32,446 nt of DNA from Bacillota bacterium. Lineage in GTDB: Bacteria > Bacillota > Clostridia > Clostridiales > Clostridiaceae. The notes below the pieces were generated by a model. The model searched no databases. It saw only the letters and a program-made list of their open reading frames with translations, and was not told the DNA's origin. This document shows, piece after piece, positions 23,513-31,545 of this stretch. Location: positions 1-32,446 of the forward strand of contig JAEZKY010000316.1 in the NCBI GenBank assembly GCA_023435985.1, written 5' to 3'. Numbering within the stretch: position 1 is the stretch's first letter; each line of letters starts with the position of its first letter. Position numbers and translations under genes: made by a program.

Positions 23513-24088
23513 ATGAAAAATAATGGTATGATACTTGATGAGGAAAAGTGGAAAGCGACAATAGATTGTGATAAGCAATATGATGGTTTGTTTTACTATG
23601 CAGTAAAGACAACTGGCATTGTATGTAAACCATCTTGCAGAGCTAAAGCTCCATTAAGAGAAAATACATTGTTTTTTAATAATATTAGTGATGCTTTAGG
23701 AGAAGGATTCAGGCCCTGTAAGTTATGTAGACCAGATATAATTGAGTATAATTATGAACCCAATAAAGAATTAGTTGAAAGTGTAAAGGAAAAATTAAAT
23801 AAAAACTATAATGGCAACATTGACCTTAAAGCTATTTCCTATGAAATTGGTATTAGTACAAGTCATTTAACAAGATTATTTAAAGAATTTTATGGAATTT
23901 CTCCAATGCGTTATATTGTTAAATTAAGAGTAGTTAAAGCAGCTGAATTGCTTGAGAGGTCAGATACAAGCATTCTTGAAATTGCTTATGCAACTGGCTT
24001 TAAAAGTTTATCTAACTTTTATAAATTTTTTAAAAAGCAGACAGGTTATACGCCAAATGAGTACAGAAGAGATGGAGGTGGCTTATAG
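23513..24088 (+). CDS. adaA: AdaA: methylphosphotriester-DNA acceptor and AraC-type activator
   Basis: 191 residues, the length of Bacillus-type AdaA. The N-terminal zinc domain (about 10-80) carries four cysteines C38 and C42 (GIVCKPSCRAKAP), C69 and C72 (FRPCKLCRPD); C38 takes the methyl group from Sp-methylphosphotriesters. The C-terminal AraC helix-turn-helix pair spans about 90-188 (LKAISYEIGISTSHLTRLF, ILEIAYATGFKSLSNFYKFF). Methylation turns it into an activator of the alkylation-repair genes. Ribosome site ctggaggtg. It overlaps the next gene by one base (adaB starts GTG in its TAG), and together with alkA forms a compact adaptive-response operon that it should control. Confidence 0.95.
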   Translation: MKNNGMILDEEKWKATIDCDKQYDGLFYYAVKTTGIVCKPSCRAKAPLRENTLFFNNISDALGEGFRPCKLCRPDIIEYNYEPNKELVESVKEKLNKNYNGNIDLKAISYEIGISTSHLTRLFKEFYGISPMRYIVKLRVVKAAELLERSDTSILEIAYATGFKSLSNFYKFFKKQTGYTPNEYRRDGGGL

Positions 24089-24582
24089 TGTATATATATT
24101 TTTATAAAACAAGTATTGGTAAAATTGGTATAAGTGAAAGGAATGGAAAAGTTACTAATTTGTATTTAAAAAATGACAAACTACCTCAAAATATTCAAGT
24201 GCATGAACCGCCGATACTAAAAGCAGCAGCTAATCAACTTGAAATGTACCTTTCTGGTAAGCTAAAAGAATTTTCTATACCCCTTGAACCTGATGGAACA
24301 GCCTTTATGAAAGAAGTTTGGATAAGTCTTTCTGAGATACAATATGGTAAAACAGTAAGCTACAAGGATATAGCAGTGAAAATAGGCAGACCTAATGCTG
24401 CACGTGCTGTAGGACTTGCAAACAATCGAAATACGATTCCAATATTTATTCCATGTCATCGTGTCATAGGTATAAATAAATCACTAACAGGCTATCGTGG
24501 AGGAATTGAGTTAAAAAAGAAACTACTTGAAATGGAGAATAAAAAGATATGGAGTTTTTTGAATATGGACAAAAAGAGATAG
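24088..24582 (+). CDS. adaB: AdaB/Ogt: methylated-DNA--protein-cysteine methyltransferase
   Basis: 164 residues. It starts at GTG, one base overlapping the adaA stop, with gatggaggtgg as ribosome site inside adaA. The suicide-cysteine motif IPCHRVIG places the acceptor at C123; YGKTVSYKDIAVKIGRPNAARAVG and NRNTIPI are the helix-turn-helix and Asn hinge of the family. The enzyme removes O6-methyl from guanine and O4-methyl from thymine irreversibly. The last 34 bases overlap the next gene (alkA) in another frame, so translation is likely coupled. Confidence 0.95.
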   Translation: MYIYFYKTSIGKIGISERNGKVTNLYLKNDKLPQNIQVHEPPILKAAANQLEMYLSGKLKEFSIPLEPDGTAFMKEVWISLSEIQYGKTVSYKDIAVKIGRPNAARAVGLANNRNTIPIFIPCHRVIGINKSLTGYRGGIELKKKLLEMENKKIWSFLNMDKKR

Positions 24583-25151
24583 AATATTTAAAAAGTAAGG
24601 ATAAAAAACTTGGGGCAGCCATTGATAAGATTGGTATGATAAAACGTGAGATTAATCCAGAACTATTTACTGCACTTGTTTCAAGCATTGTCAGTCAGCA
24701 GATTTCAAAGAAGGCAGCAGAAACTGTATGGAATAGACTGTGTAGTCTACTTGGAAACATTACGCCAGAGAGTATTGCACAAATGACCCTGTCTGAAATT
24801 CAAGGTTGTGGCATGACTGTAAGAAAAGCTGAATATATAAAGGGAATTGAAAGTGCTGCCATAATTGGTGAAATAAATTTTAGTACACTACATACTTTAA
24901 CTGATGAAGAGATAATAAAAAAGTTTTCTGCACTTAATGGGGTTGGTATTTGGACTGCTGAAATGCTGCTAATTTTTTCTCTCTGTCGTCCTGATGTGGT
25001 AAGTTATGGAGATCTAGCTATCAGAAGAGGAATGATGAGAGTATACGGTCTTACAGACCTTCCAAAGGAAAAGTTTAATAAATACAGAAAAAGATATTCA
25101 CCGTATGGATCTGTTGCATCATTATATCTGTGGGAACTCTCTCTGCCATAG
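24549..25151 (+). CDS. alkA: DNA-3-methyladenine glycosylase II (AlkA-like, HhH-GPD)
   Basis: 200 residues. It starts inside the end of adaB with ATG 24549 and ribosome site aatggaga. The HhH-GPD motif is at about 129-160: LNGVGIWTAEMLLIFSL then the catalytic aspartate D155 in SYGDLAIRRG. SSIVSQQISKKAAETVWNRL is the family helix near the N-terminus. The enzyme excises N3-methyladenine and related alkylated purines. With adaA and adaB it forms a three-gene alkylation-repair operon under AdaA. It lacks the N-terminal beta domain of E. coli AlkA, which is common in Gram-positive forms. No terminator hairpin is clear after the stop. Confidence 0.93.
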   Translation: MEFFEYGQKEIEYLKSKDKKLGAAIDKIGMIKREINPELFTALVSSIVSQQISKKAAETVWNRLCSLLGNITPESIAQMTLSEIQGCGMTVRKAEYIKGIESAAIIGEINFSTLHTLTDEEIIKKFSALNGVGIWTAEMLLIFSLCRPDVVSYGDLAIRRGMMRVYGLTDLPKEKFNKYRKRYSPYGSVASLYLWELSLP

Positions 25152-25292
25152 TTAAGTAGGAAAAATACATTAGAGGTATATTATAGAGTTTTTATCTTTT
25201 TGTAACAATTTTTTAATTAAAGATTAATATATTTACAAAATAATTGGCAAGAATTAATAATAATATATTTATTAGAAAGGGGAATTGGTATT

Positions 25293-25553
25293 ATGGAAAG
25301 AGAAATTTATAAATTAAAAATAAGAGGAATTTTAACAATAGAAGATAAACAAATATTAGTAAGAGCTTTAGATGGAATGATAGGGCTAAACTTTAATCCA
25401 ATTGCAGTAATAACTAATGAAATAGAAGATTATTATTTTATATGTAAAGTTAAATCAATAATAAAAAATCTACAAATGAAGATGGCAAGAGTATATATAA
25501 GAGTTCAAAAAGATAGTGAGCCTAGATTATTAGAGATAGAAAAAATAAGCTGA
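25293..25553 (+). CDS. Hypothetical protein, 86 residues
   Basis: The ATG follows aaaggggaa with suitable spacing. The product (MEREIYKLKIRGILTIEDKQ) is small and basic, rich in Ile and Lys, without signal, membrane helix or metal motif. An alternating pattern of strands and helices (ILVRALDGMIGLNF, DYYFICKVKSIIKNLQMKM, ARVYIRVQKD) suggests a compact alpha/beta domain. I do not recognise the family. It is monocistronic with a strong terminator 90 bases after the stop. Neighbours (alkylation repair, PTS regulator) give no clue. Confidence 0.7.
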   Translation: MEREIYKLKIRGILTIEDKQILVRALDGMIGLNFNPIAVITNEIEDYYFICKVKSIIKNLQMKMARVYIRVQKDSEPRLLEIEKIS

Positions 25554-25914
25554 AATTATAATATTACTTTAATTGTAAAAAAATAAAAGAGGATTGAATA
25601 AAATAATATGAAGAAATATTATATTAAAAATAATATTTAAGAACAGTAGTAAAGAGAAATTAACTACTGTTCTTTTATTTTAAAAGATTTAATTGTTTTT
25701 GAGAATTAAATAAGAAACAACGGTTGATTCGTATCTTAAAAGTGTATTTATGGAATTACATTTATACCTATCATAAAAAAATATATAACCAGAAATTAAT
25801 ATATTATGTGGAAAAAATAGGAATATGATTTATAATATAATTGTTATATTTGTAAAAATAGTTTCATCAATAACATAGATACATGTGTGAAATTATATGA
25901 AAGGGGGAAGAGTT
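25554..25914. other. 361-base intergenic region
   Basis: It holds the terminator at 25639-25681, then about 220 bases of A/T-rich sequence before the ribosome site of the PTS regulator. No -24/-12 promoter and no clear sigma-A pair was found for that gene. Confidence 0.5.
25639..25681 (+). terminator. Rho-independent terminator
   Basis: AAGAACAGTAGT (25639-25650) with ACTACTGTTCTT (25663-25674), a perfect 12-bp stem followed by TTATTTT. It ends the transcript of the 86-residue gene. Confidence 0.85.
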
Positions 25915-28899
25915 TTGCCTAAAAATAAAATACTGGAACTAATTGAGAATGAAGATAAGAGAAAACCATTGACTGATAGCGATATTGCTAGATTAGTAAA
26001 TACAACTAGAGAATATATAACTCAATTTAGGACAGAAAAGAATATAAGCAATTCTCGCCAGAGAAAAGAAGCAATTTTATATAATGATATAAAAGCGATA
26101 ATAATTGAAGATAAGGAAATTTCGGATAGGCAATTATGTAAAAGGTTAGCTCTTTTGGGATATGATATTTCAAGATATTCAGTAACTCAAATTAAAAAAA
26201 GTATAATTAAAGAGATGTTTCAAAAGAATTTTGAGGGAGAAAAAAATTTGGCGGAAGCTTCGATAAAAAGCTTAAAAGCAGTTGGGCCTATAAAAAATAC
26301 AGATGTTCAAGAATCAAATAAGAAGGAATACACTGATACAGGTAATCAGAAAAATAGGAGAAAGAATAATTGTTTAAGAGAGATTATAGGGTATCATGGA
26401 TCATTAAAAAATGCAATTAGTCAGGCTGAGGCAGCAGTACTATATCCACCCCATGGACTTCATACTCTTTTACTTGGACCCTCAGGTGTGGGGAAAAGCT
26501 TTTTTGCAGAAGCTATGTATAATTTTGCAATAAATTCTCGTCATTTTGGAAAAAATGCACCATTTGTCATTTTCAATTGTGCTGATTATGTAGATAACCC
26601 TCAACTGCTTTTAGCACAATTGTTTGGTTATAGTAAGGGGGCTTTTACTGGGGCTAATGCAGAGAAAGTAGGTTTAGTTGAAAAGGCAGATAACGGAATA
26701 TTATTTTTAGATGAAGTTCATAGATTGCCGAGTGAAGGACAGGAGATATTATTCTATTTGTTTGATAAAGGAAAATATAGGAGACTTGGTGAAACTGAAA
26801 ATACCAGAACTGCAAATATAATGATAATTGCAGCAACAACTGAAGATCCTAAATCTTCATTACTCTTAACCTTTAGAAGAAGAATACCAATGATAATTGA
26901 ACTTCCTTCCATTAATAACAGACCAATTAATGAAAAATATGTGTTAATTAAAAGCTTTTTTTCACAGGAATCGGCAAGGGTTGGAAAAGAAATTACCGTG
27001 TACTATGAGGTGATTAGATCTTTGTTATTATATAATTGTCCGGGAAATATAGGACAATTAAGAAGCGATATACAAGTTGCATGCGCAAGAGGATTTTGTA
27101 ATTCATTAAGCAATAATTTAAGTGAAGGTGTTGTTATTGATATAAAAGATTTGCCTAAGCATGTACCATTAGGTATATCAAGTGTTGAAGATAGAAAACT
27201 AGTGCCAGAAGATATTTTTGATGAAGACTTAATTGTTAATCCTAATGATGTTATTACTCAGAAATTGAAAGATGATAGATATATGATGCCTGATGGAATA
27301 TATAGTAATATAGAGGAAAAGTATTATAAACTTGAAAAGCAGGGACTCAGTAAAGAAAAGATTAATAAAATTATATGGAGCAAAATGGAATCAAACTTAA
27401 GTAAATTTGCTAAAAACATAGAAAGAAATATATTTTTCCCTAAGGAAGAATTAAAGGATATAATAGATGAAAAAATATTAAAAGTGGTTGAAAAGGTAAC
27501 TGATATTGCTAAACAATATATTGAAAACATTCAGGATAATTTTTATTATTGTATAGCAATGCACCTAAATTCAACCTATGATAGATTAAAGCATGGAAGA
27601 ATAATAAGAAATCCAGAGGCTGATTATATAAAAAAGGAATACTATAATGAATATAGAATTGCAAAAATATTAACCAAGGAGATTAATGTGAGTTTAAATA
27701 TTGAGCTTCCGGAGGATGAAATAGGATTTATTGCAATGTATTTAAAAACGTTTTCAACAACGGATGAAAAAGTAAGAAGAGTGGCAGTTATAGTATTAAG
27801 TCATGGACATGTTGCTTGTGGTATGGCAGATGTAGCAAATAAATTGCTAGGTACGAATCTTGCGGTAGGAATAGAAATGTCTCTTGATGAAAGTCCACAA
27901 AGCGTGCTTAAAAGAACTATAGATACTGTTAAAAATGTACATGAAGGAAAAGGTTGCTTGATATTAGTTGATATGGGATCACTGGTCACTTTTGGAGAAA
28001 TTATAACTAAGGAAACTGGAGTTCCTACAATGGTTATTGGGAGGGTAGATACTGTAATGGTTCTGGAGGCTGTGAGGAGAGCTTTGATTGCCAATAGTAA
28101 CTTGTATGAAATCCATAAAGCACTTGATGGAGAAAAGGCCTATGTTGGAAAAGTAAAAGGTATAAAGAAATATATTAGAACTATAGTTACAATATGCATA
28201 ACTGGTGAAGGAACTGCTTTAAAAATAAAAAAATATCTTGAGGATATATTAGGCAAATTAAATGAAAATCTAAATATCATACCAATTGGAATTATGAATA
28301 TAAAGAATGCTAAAGATGAAATAATTAAAATAAGTAAAGACAATAGCATAACAGCAATTGTTGGAACTATTGACCCTGAAGTAGAAAAGATACCATTTAT
28401 ATCTTTTAAGGATATTTTGAGAGAATCAGGGAAATTAAGATTAAAAAATTTACTTGGAATAGAAAACATTAATCCTTTAATAGATGTAATTGACGAGGAA
28501 CTAATACAGATTAGAGATGATATATTTACTAAAAGTGATTTAATAGATGAAATGTGTAAGCTTCTCATTTCTAAAGGAAAGGTTACAGAAGAATATATAA
28601 TAAGTGTGTATAAGAGAGAATTAATGGGAGGTACTCTTTTTGATGGAACTTTTGGTATACCTCATGGTCTGGCTGAGTTTGTAAAAAAATCATCTTTGTC
28701 TATTTTTAAGCTTAATAAGCCTATCTTATGGGACTATGATTGTGAGGTTGATGTTGTTATTATGCTGGCCTTAAAAGAAGATGATATGAAAATAGTAAGG
28801 AGATTATTTGATACTATATCAAGGACAGATGTAACAGATGGAATAAAAAAGGCAGATTCAAGTAAAGAAATTTCTAGTTTATTGCTAAAAATTGAATAA
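25915..28899 (+). CDS. LevR-like sigma-54-dependent activator with PRD and PTS IIA/IIB domains
   Basis: The start is TTG 25915, since aaagggggaag lies six bases before it and the frame's ATG at 25897 overlaps that site; 994 residues. Domains, numbered from 25897: N-terminal helix-turn-helix part (about 20-110), AAA+ sigma-54 domain (about 163-425) with Walker A GPSGVGKS at 194-201, GAFTGA at 248-253 and Walker B ILFLDE at 268-273. A PRD domain (about 490-620) has H556. An EIIA-mannose-type domain (about 626-755) has phospho-site H636 in LSHGHVACG. An EIIB-like domain (about 760-840) begins with C767 near GEGTA. The C-terminal domain (about 880-1000) looks like type-2 EIIA with H923 in IPHG; classic LevR has a second PRD there. 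It should activate the -24/-12 promoter downstream, with PTS-dependent phosphorylation setting activity. Confidence 0.92.
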   Translation: MPKNKILELIENEDKRKPLTDSDIARLVNTTREYITQFRTEKNISNSRQRKEAILYNDIKAIIIEDKEISDRQLCKRLALLGYDISRYSVTQIKKSIIKEMFQKNFEGEKNLAEASIKSLKAVGPIKNTDVQESNKKEYTDTGNQKNRRKNNCLREIIGYHGSLKNAISQAEAAVLYPPHGLHTLLLGPSGVGKSFFAEAMYNFAINSRHFGKNAPFVIFNCADYVDNPQLLLAQLFGYSKGAFTGANAEKVGLVEKADNGILFLDEVHRLPSEGQEILFYLFDKGKYRRLGETENTRTANIMIIAATTEDPKSSLLLTFRRRIPMIIELPSINNRPINEKYVLIKSFFSQESARVGKEITVYYEVIRSLLLYNCPGNIGQLRSDIQVACARGFCNSLSNNLSEGVVIDIKDLPKHVPLGISSVEDRKLVPEDIFDEDLIVNPNDVITQKLKDDRYMMPDGIYSNIEEKYYKLEKQGLSKEKINKIIWSKMESNLSKFAKNIERNIFFPKEELKDIIDEKILKVVEKVTDIAKQYIENIQDNFYYCIAMHLNSTYDRLKHGRIIRNPEADYIKKEYYNEYRIAKILTKEINVSLNIELPEDEIGFIAMYLKTFSTTDEKVRRVAVIVLSHGHVACGMADVANKLLGTNLAVGIEMSLDESPQSVLKRTIDTVKNVHEGKGCLILVDMGSLVTFGEIITKETGVPTMVIGRVDTVMVLEAVRRALIANSNLYEIHKALDGEKAYVGKVKGIKKYIRTIVTICITGEGTALKIKKYLEDILGKLNENLNIIPIGIMNIKNAKDEIIKISKDNSITAIVGTIDPEVEKIPFISFKDILRESGKLRLKNLLGIENINPLIDVIDEELIQIRDDIFTKSDLIDEMCKLLISKGKVTEEYIISVYKRELMGGTLFDGTFGIPHGLAEFVKKSSLSIFKLNKPILWDYDCEVDVVIMLALKEDDMKIVRRLFDTISRTDVTDGIKKADSSKEISSLLLKIE

Positions 28900-28912
28900 A
28901 TATTTTTAACTT

Positions 28913-28952
28913 ACAAGGTAGAAAATATAAAAAATTCTACCTTGTTGTTTTA
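28913..28952 (+). terminator. Rho-independent terminator
   Basis: ACAAGGTAGAA (28913-28923) with TTCTACCTTGT (28935-28945), an 11-bp perfect stem followed by TGTTTT. It ends the regulator transcript before the sigma-54 promoter. Confidence 0.85.
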
Positions 28953-28972
28953 TATAAACCACAATAAAAGAT

Positions 28973-28988
28973 AGTACACGTGAATACT
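28973..28988. promoter_or_regulatory. Possible upstream activator site
   Basis: AGTA-CACGTG-AA-TACT has outer arms AGTA/TACT around a CACGTG core, about 55-70 bases before the -24 element, where sigma-54 activators bind. The dyad is offset by two bases, so the call is tentative. Confidence 0.3.
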
Positions 28989-29044
28989 GAGCAGCTTTCT
29001 ATCATGCAACTAAATTTGTAATGTATTACCTATTAAGCATAGTT

Positions 29045-29061
29045 TTGGCATGAGAGTTGCT
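29045..29061 (+). promoter_or_regulatory. Sigma-54 (-24/-12) promoter
   Basis: TTGGCA (29045-29050), six bases, TTGCT (29057-29061). GG and GC are 12 bases apart, exactly as the sigma-54 consensus requires. It lies after the gene for a GAFTGA-type activator and before the PTS genes. Confidence 0.88.
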
Positions 29062-29117
29062 AATAAATTATTATGAATATGTAATGATATATGAAAGTGC
29101 ATAAAAAAACTTATATG

Positions 29118-29140
29118 AAAGGAGGAATTTCTGAATGTAG
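29118..29140 (+). promoter_or_regulatory. Strong ribosome site followed by ATG-TAG in the leader
   Basis: AAAGGAGGA (29118-29126) is the best Shine-Dalgarno of the operon, with a start ATG nine bases after GGAGG at 29135, but the next codon is TAG (29138-29140). It can only make a one-residue start-stop. It may bind ribosomes in the leader or be what is left of a lost gene. Confidence 0.55.
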
Positions 29141-29219
29141 GATAATGTTTTAAATATGCTATGAGAATGTGATTAAGGATGAAAACGTATAAAAGACTGT
29201 GAAGAAAAGGGGAAGGTTT

Positions 29220-29696
29220 ATGGCTGGAAGTATAAAAGAATTTTTAAGAAGAGATTTAGTTGTAAATGATCTTGAAGCTAGATCTGCTGAGGAGGTTTTT
29301 GGAAAAATATCTCCAATATTGCTGGAAGGCGGTTTCGTAGAAAAATCGTTTTTTAATGGATTAGTAAATAGGGAAAGCAAGTTTCCTACAGGTTTATTGC
29401 TTGGAAAGTATAATGTCGCAATACCTCACACAGATGCGGTTCATGTTAAAAAGCCAGCTATAGCCATTGCAACACTAAAAAGTCCAGTGGAATTTAATTC
29501 TATGGACGGAAATGGAAGTGTAAATGTTAATATAGTATTTACTATGGCTTTAAATGAACCACACAGCCAGATATTAATGTTACAGCAATTAATGTTTTTA
29601 ATTCAAAATGAAAGTGTTTTGAAGAATATGATTCAGGCAAAAGATAGTGATGAAATATATGATATCGTTTCAAGTTTTAATTATGAAAGTGAATAA
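29220..29696 (+). CDS. PTS IIA component, galactitol/fructose-type
   Basis: The start is ATG 29220 (MAGSIKEFLRRDLVV), with aaggggaagg upstream; a GTG at 29199 in the same frame is less well placed. 158 residues, a single type-2 EIIA domain. The phospho-histidine is H70 in YNVAIPHTDAVHV, matching the IPH motif. It takes phosphate from HPr and gives it to the IIB protein in the cytoplasm. It is first in the sigma-54-driven operon and is followed by IIB after 41 bases. Sequence resembles GatA-like proteins, whose substrates are polyols or sugars such as galactitol; the substrate here is open. Confidence 0.92.
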   Translation: MAGSIKEFLRRDLVVNDLEARSAEEVFGKISPILLEGGFVEKSFFNGLVNRESKFPTGLLLGKYNVAIPHTDAVHVKKPAIAIATLKSPVEFNSMDGNGSVNVNIVFTMALNEPHSQILMLQQLMFLIQNESVLKNMIQAKDSDEIYDIVSSFNYESE

Positions 29697-29737
29697 ATAA
29701 TATAAGGATATAAAATTCCATTTGAGGAGGTAAAAAA

Positions 29738-30022
29738 ATGGATAAACAAAAAGTGGTATTAGTAGCTTGTGGTACAGGGATAGCAACTTCAACAGTTGTG
29801 TGTAAAAAAGTAGAGGAATTAGTTTCAGCCAATGGTATCAATGCGCGGATTATACAATGTAAGATATCAGAAGTTGGTGGTTATGAAGATCAAGCGGATC
29901 TTTTGGTAACAACTACAATTTCATCAAGAAATTATAAATTTCCTGTAGTTAATGCTATGAATTATCTAACAAACATTAATCCGGGAAAAGTAGATAAAGC
30001 GATTATTGAAGTTCTAGTATAA
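29738..30022 (+). CDS. PTS IIB component, galactitol-type
   Basis: 94 residues, the normal size of a free GatB-type IIB. The phospho-cysteine is C11 in VLVACGTGIATSTVVCKK, at the head of the P-loop-like turn. It accepts phosphate from IIA and hands it to the sugar bound in IIC. NARIIQCKISEVGGYEDQADLLVTTT completes the family pattern. Ribosome site gaggaggt is strong. A hairpin without a T-run follows it at 30027-30052 before the IIC gene, 157 bases away, so expression of IIC may be tuned separately. Confidence 0.93.
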   Translation: MDKQKVVLVACGTGIATSTVVCKKVEELVSANGINARIIQCKISEVGGYEDQADLLVTTTISSRNYKFPVVNAMNYLTNINPGKVDKAIIEVLV

Positions 30023-30026
30023 AAAA

Positions 30027-30052
30027 ATAGGCCACTTTAAAGGTGGACCTAT
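30027..30052 (+). other. Intercistronic hairpin between IIB and IIC; terminator on the minus strand
   Basis: ATAGGCCAC (30027-30035) pairs with GTGGACCTAT (30043-30052) with one bulged base. On the plus strand it is followed by A-rich sequence and so is not a terminator. On the minus strand the stem is followed by seven Ts, a good terminator for antisense transcripts. Confidence 0.6.
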
Positions 30053-30179
30053 ACAAAAAAGGTTAAATGAATCATTTATTATTATAACACATAAAGATAT
30101 AAATTTGAATTTTATATAGTTATTAAGCAATTAAGAGTTTTGAGAATAAATAAAAATTGATATTATGGGAGGAAATATA

Positions 30180-31454
30180 ATGTTATTAGATGTAGTAAAA
30201 TACATTTTGAATTTAGGCCCTACTGTTATGCTGCCATTAACAATTACTATTATTGGTATGATATTTGGACAAGGATTTAAAAAAGCATTTAGATCAGGCA
30301 TTACAATTGGTATCGGCTTTGTTGGTATAAATCTAGTTGTTGGATTGCTTACAACAAATCTTGGAGGAGCAGCGCAGCAAATGGTTACTAGATATGGATT
30401 ACATCTAAGTATAATAGATGTAGGATGGCCTGCAGCAGCTGCAATCAGCTGGGCGTCTCCTATAGCAGCAATAATGATTCCAATAGCAATGCTAGTGAAT
30501 TTAGTAATGCTTGCTATAAAAGTAACAAATGTAGTTGATATTGATATATGGAACTACTGGCACTTTACTGCAGCTGGTGCAACTGTATATGTATTAACTA
30601 ATGGAAACTGGTTACTTTCTATTCTAGCTGGTATTTTATATGAAATTGCTGTTCTTAAGATTGCAGATAAAACAGCTCCAATGGTTCAGGAATTCTTTGG
30701 CCTTGAAGGTGTATCGTTACCAACTGGTTCGACAGCTGCTTGTGGTCTTATAGGTATTCCAATTGTTAGTGTTGTAAGGAAAATTCCAGGTATTAAAAAT
30801 TTAAAGGCAGATCCAGATACAATTCAAAAGAGATTTGGTATTTTTGGAGAGCCTATGATGATGGGGCTTATTCTCGGTATTATTCTTGGTGTTCTTGCTG
30901 GTTATGGTGTAGATAAAATTTTACAAATAGGTATTGCTATGGCTGGAGTTATGTTCTTAATGCCTAGAATGGTTAGAATACTTATGGAAGGGTTAATTCC
31001 TGTTTCAGAATCAGTTAGAGAATTTTTGCAGAAGAAAGACTTTGGTAAAGATAGAAAGCTTACAATTGGTTTAGATGCAGCAGTAGCAGTTGGACATCCA
31101 GCAGTTATTGCAACTGCACTTGTATTAGTTCCAATTACATTATTCTTAGCAGTAATATTACCAGGAAATCAGGTATTACCATTTGGAGATTTAGCAACAA
31201 TTTGCTTCTATGTTGCGTTTATAGTAGGTTCAGCAAAAGGTAATATAGTTCACTCGGTTATATCAGGAACAATAGTTATGGCATTGGCACTATTAATGGC
31301 AACTAATATTGCAAGTTTCCATACTCAAATGGCGCAAATGGCTCAATTTACAATGCCACAAGGAACATCAACAATTTCAAGTTTGGATATGGGTGGTAAT
31401 TTCTTAAACTGGATAGTAATTAAAATATTCCAGCTATTTACTGGCAGTCTATAA
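30180..31454 (+). CDS. PTS IIC component, galactitol-type permease
   Basis: The start is ATG 30180 (MLLDVVKYILNLGPTVMLPL), with gggagga upstream; ATG 30165 lies on that site. About 424 residues, the size of GatC permeases, with about ten hydrophobic segments. Family features: LGPTVMLPLTITIIGMIFGQGF, GITIGIGFVGINLV, the conserved loop GWPAAAAISWASPIAAIMIP, FFGLEGVSLPTGSTAACG, and LTIGLDAAVAVGHPAVIATALVLVPITL. It carries the substrate across the membrane while IIB phosphorylates it. Substrate is likely a polyol, but the loop sequence does not say which. It is followed by a hairpin and by a sn-glycerol-1-phosphate dehydrogenase gene. Confidence 0.93.
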   Translation: MLLDVVKYILNLGPTVMLPLTITIIGMIFGQGFKKAFRSGITIGIGFVGINLVVGLLTTNLGGAAQQMVTRYGLHLSIIDVGWPAAAAISWASPIAAIMIPIAMLVNLVMLAIKVTNVVDIDIWNYWHFTAAGATVYVLTNGNWLLSILAGILYEIAVLKIADKTAPMVQEFFGLEGVSLPTGSTAACGLIGIPIVSVVRKIPGIKNLKADPDTIQKRFGIFGEPMMMGLILGIILGVLAGYGVDKILQIGIAMAGVMFLMPRMVRILMEGLIPVSESVREFLQKKDFGKDRKLTIGLDAAVAVGHPAVIATALVLVPITLFLAVILPGNQVLPFGDLATICFYVAFIVGSAKGNIVHSVISGTIVMALALLMATNIASFHTQMAQMAQFTMPQGTSTISSLDMGGNFLNWIVIKIFQLFTGSL

Positions 31455-31473
31455 GATATTAGACAAATTAAAA

Positions 31474-31505
31474 TGTTAAAGAGTGCGTAATAGTACTCTT
31501 TAACA
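31474..31505 (+). other. Intercistronic hairpin between IIC and dehydrogenase genes
   Basis: TGTTAAAGAGT (31474-31484) with ACTCTTTAACA (31495-31505), a perfect 11-bp stem and a 10-base loop. The stem is not followed by Ts, so it is more likely an RNA stability or processing element than a terminator. Confidence 0.6.
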
Positions 31506-31545
31506 CCATTAGTTTAAACGCAATTAGAAAAGGATGATGGTTCTA

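Larger units (their letters stand above)
28900..29219. other. 320-base control region and leader of the PTS operon
   Basis: In order: the regulator terminator (28913-28952), a possible upstream activator site near 28973-28988, the sigma-54 promoter (29045-29061), and a leader of about 150 bases containing a strong ribosome site with an ATG-TAG (29118-29140), then the IIA start at 29220. Confidence 0.7.

Noticed and set aside
25152..25292. TTGGCA near 25241 as a second sigma-54 promoter
   Set aside because: No TTGC element at the required distance.
28140..28568. Long open frame on the minus strand inside the PTS regulator gene
   Set aside because: Low-complexity, hydrophobic shadow of a well-supported gene, without a ribosome site.
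3649..29012. 12-base match ATCATGCAACTA at about 3650 and 29001
   Set aside because: At this length and base composition many such matches are expected by chance in 32 kb, and contexts differ.
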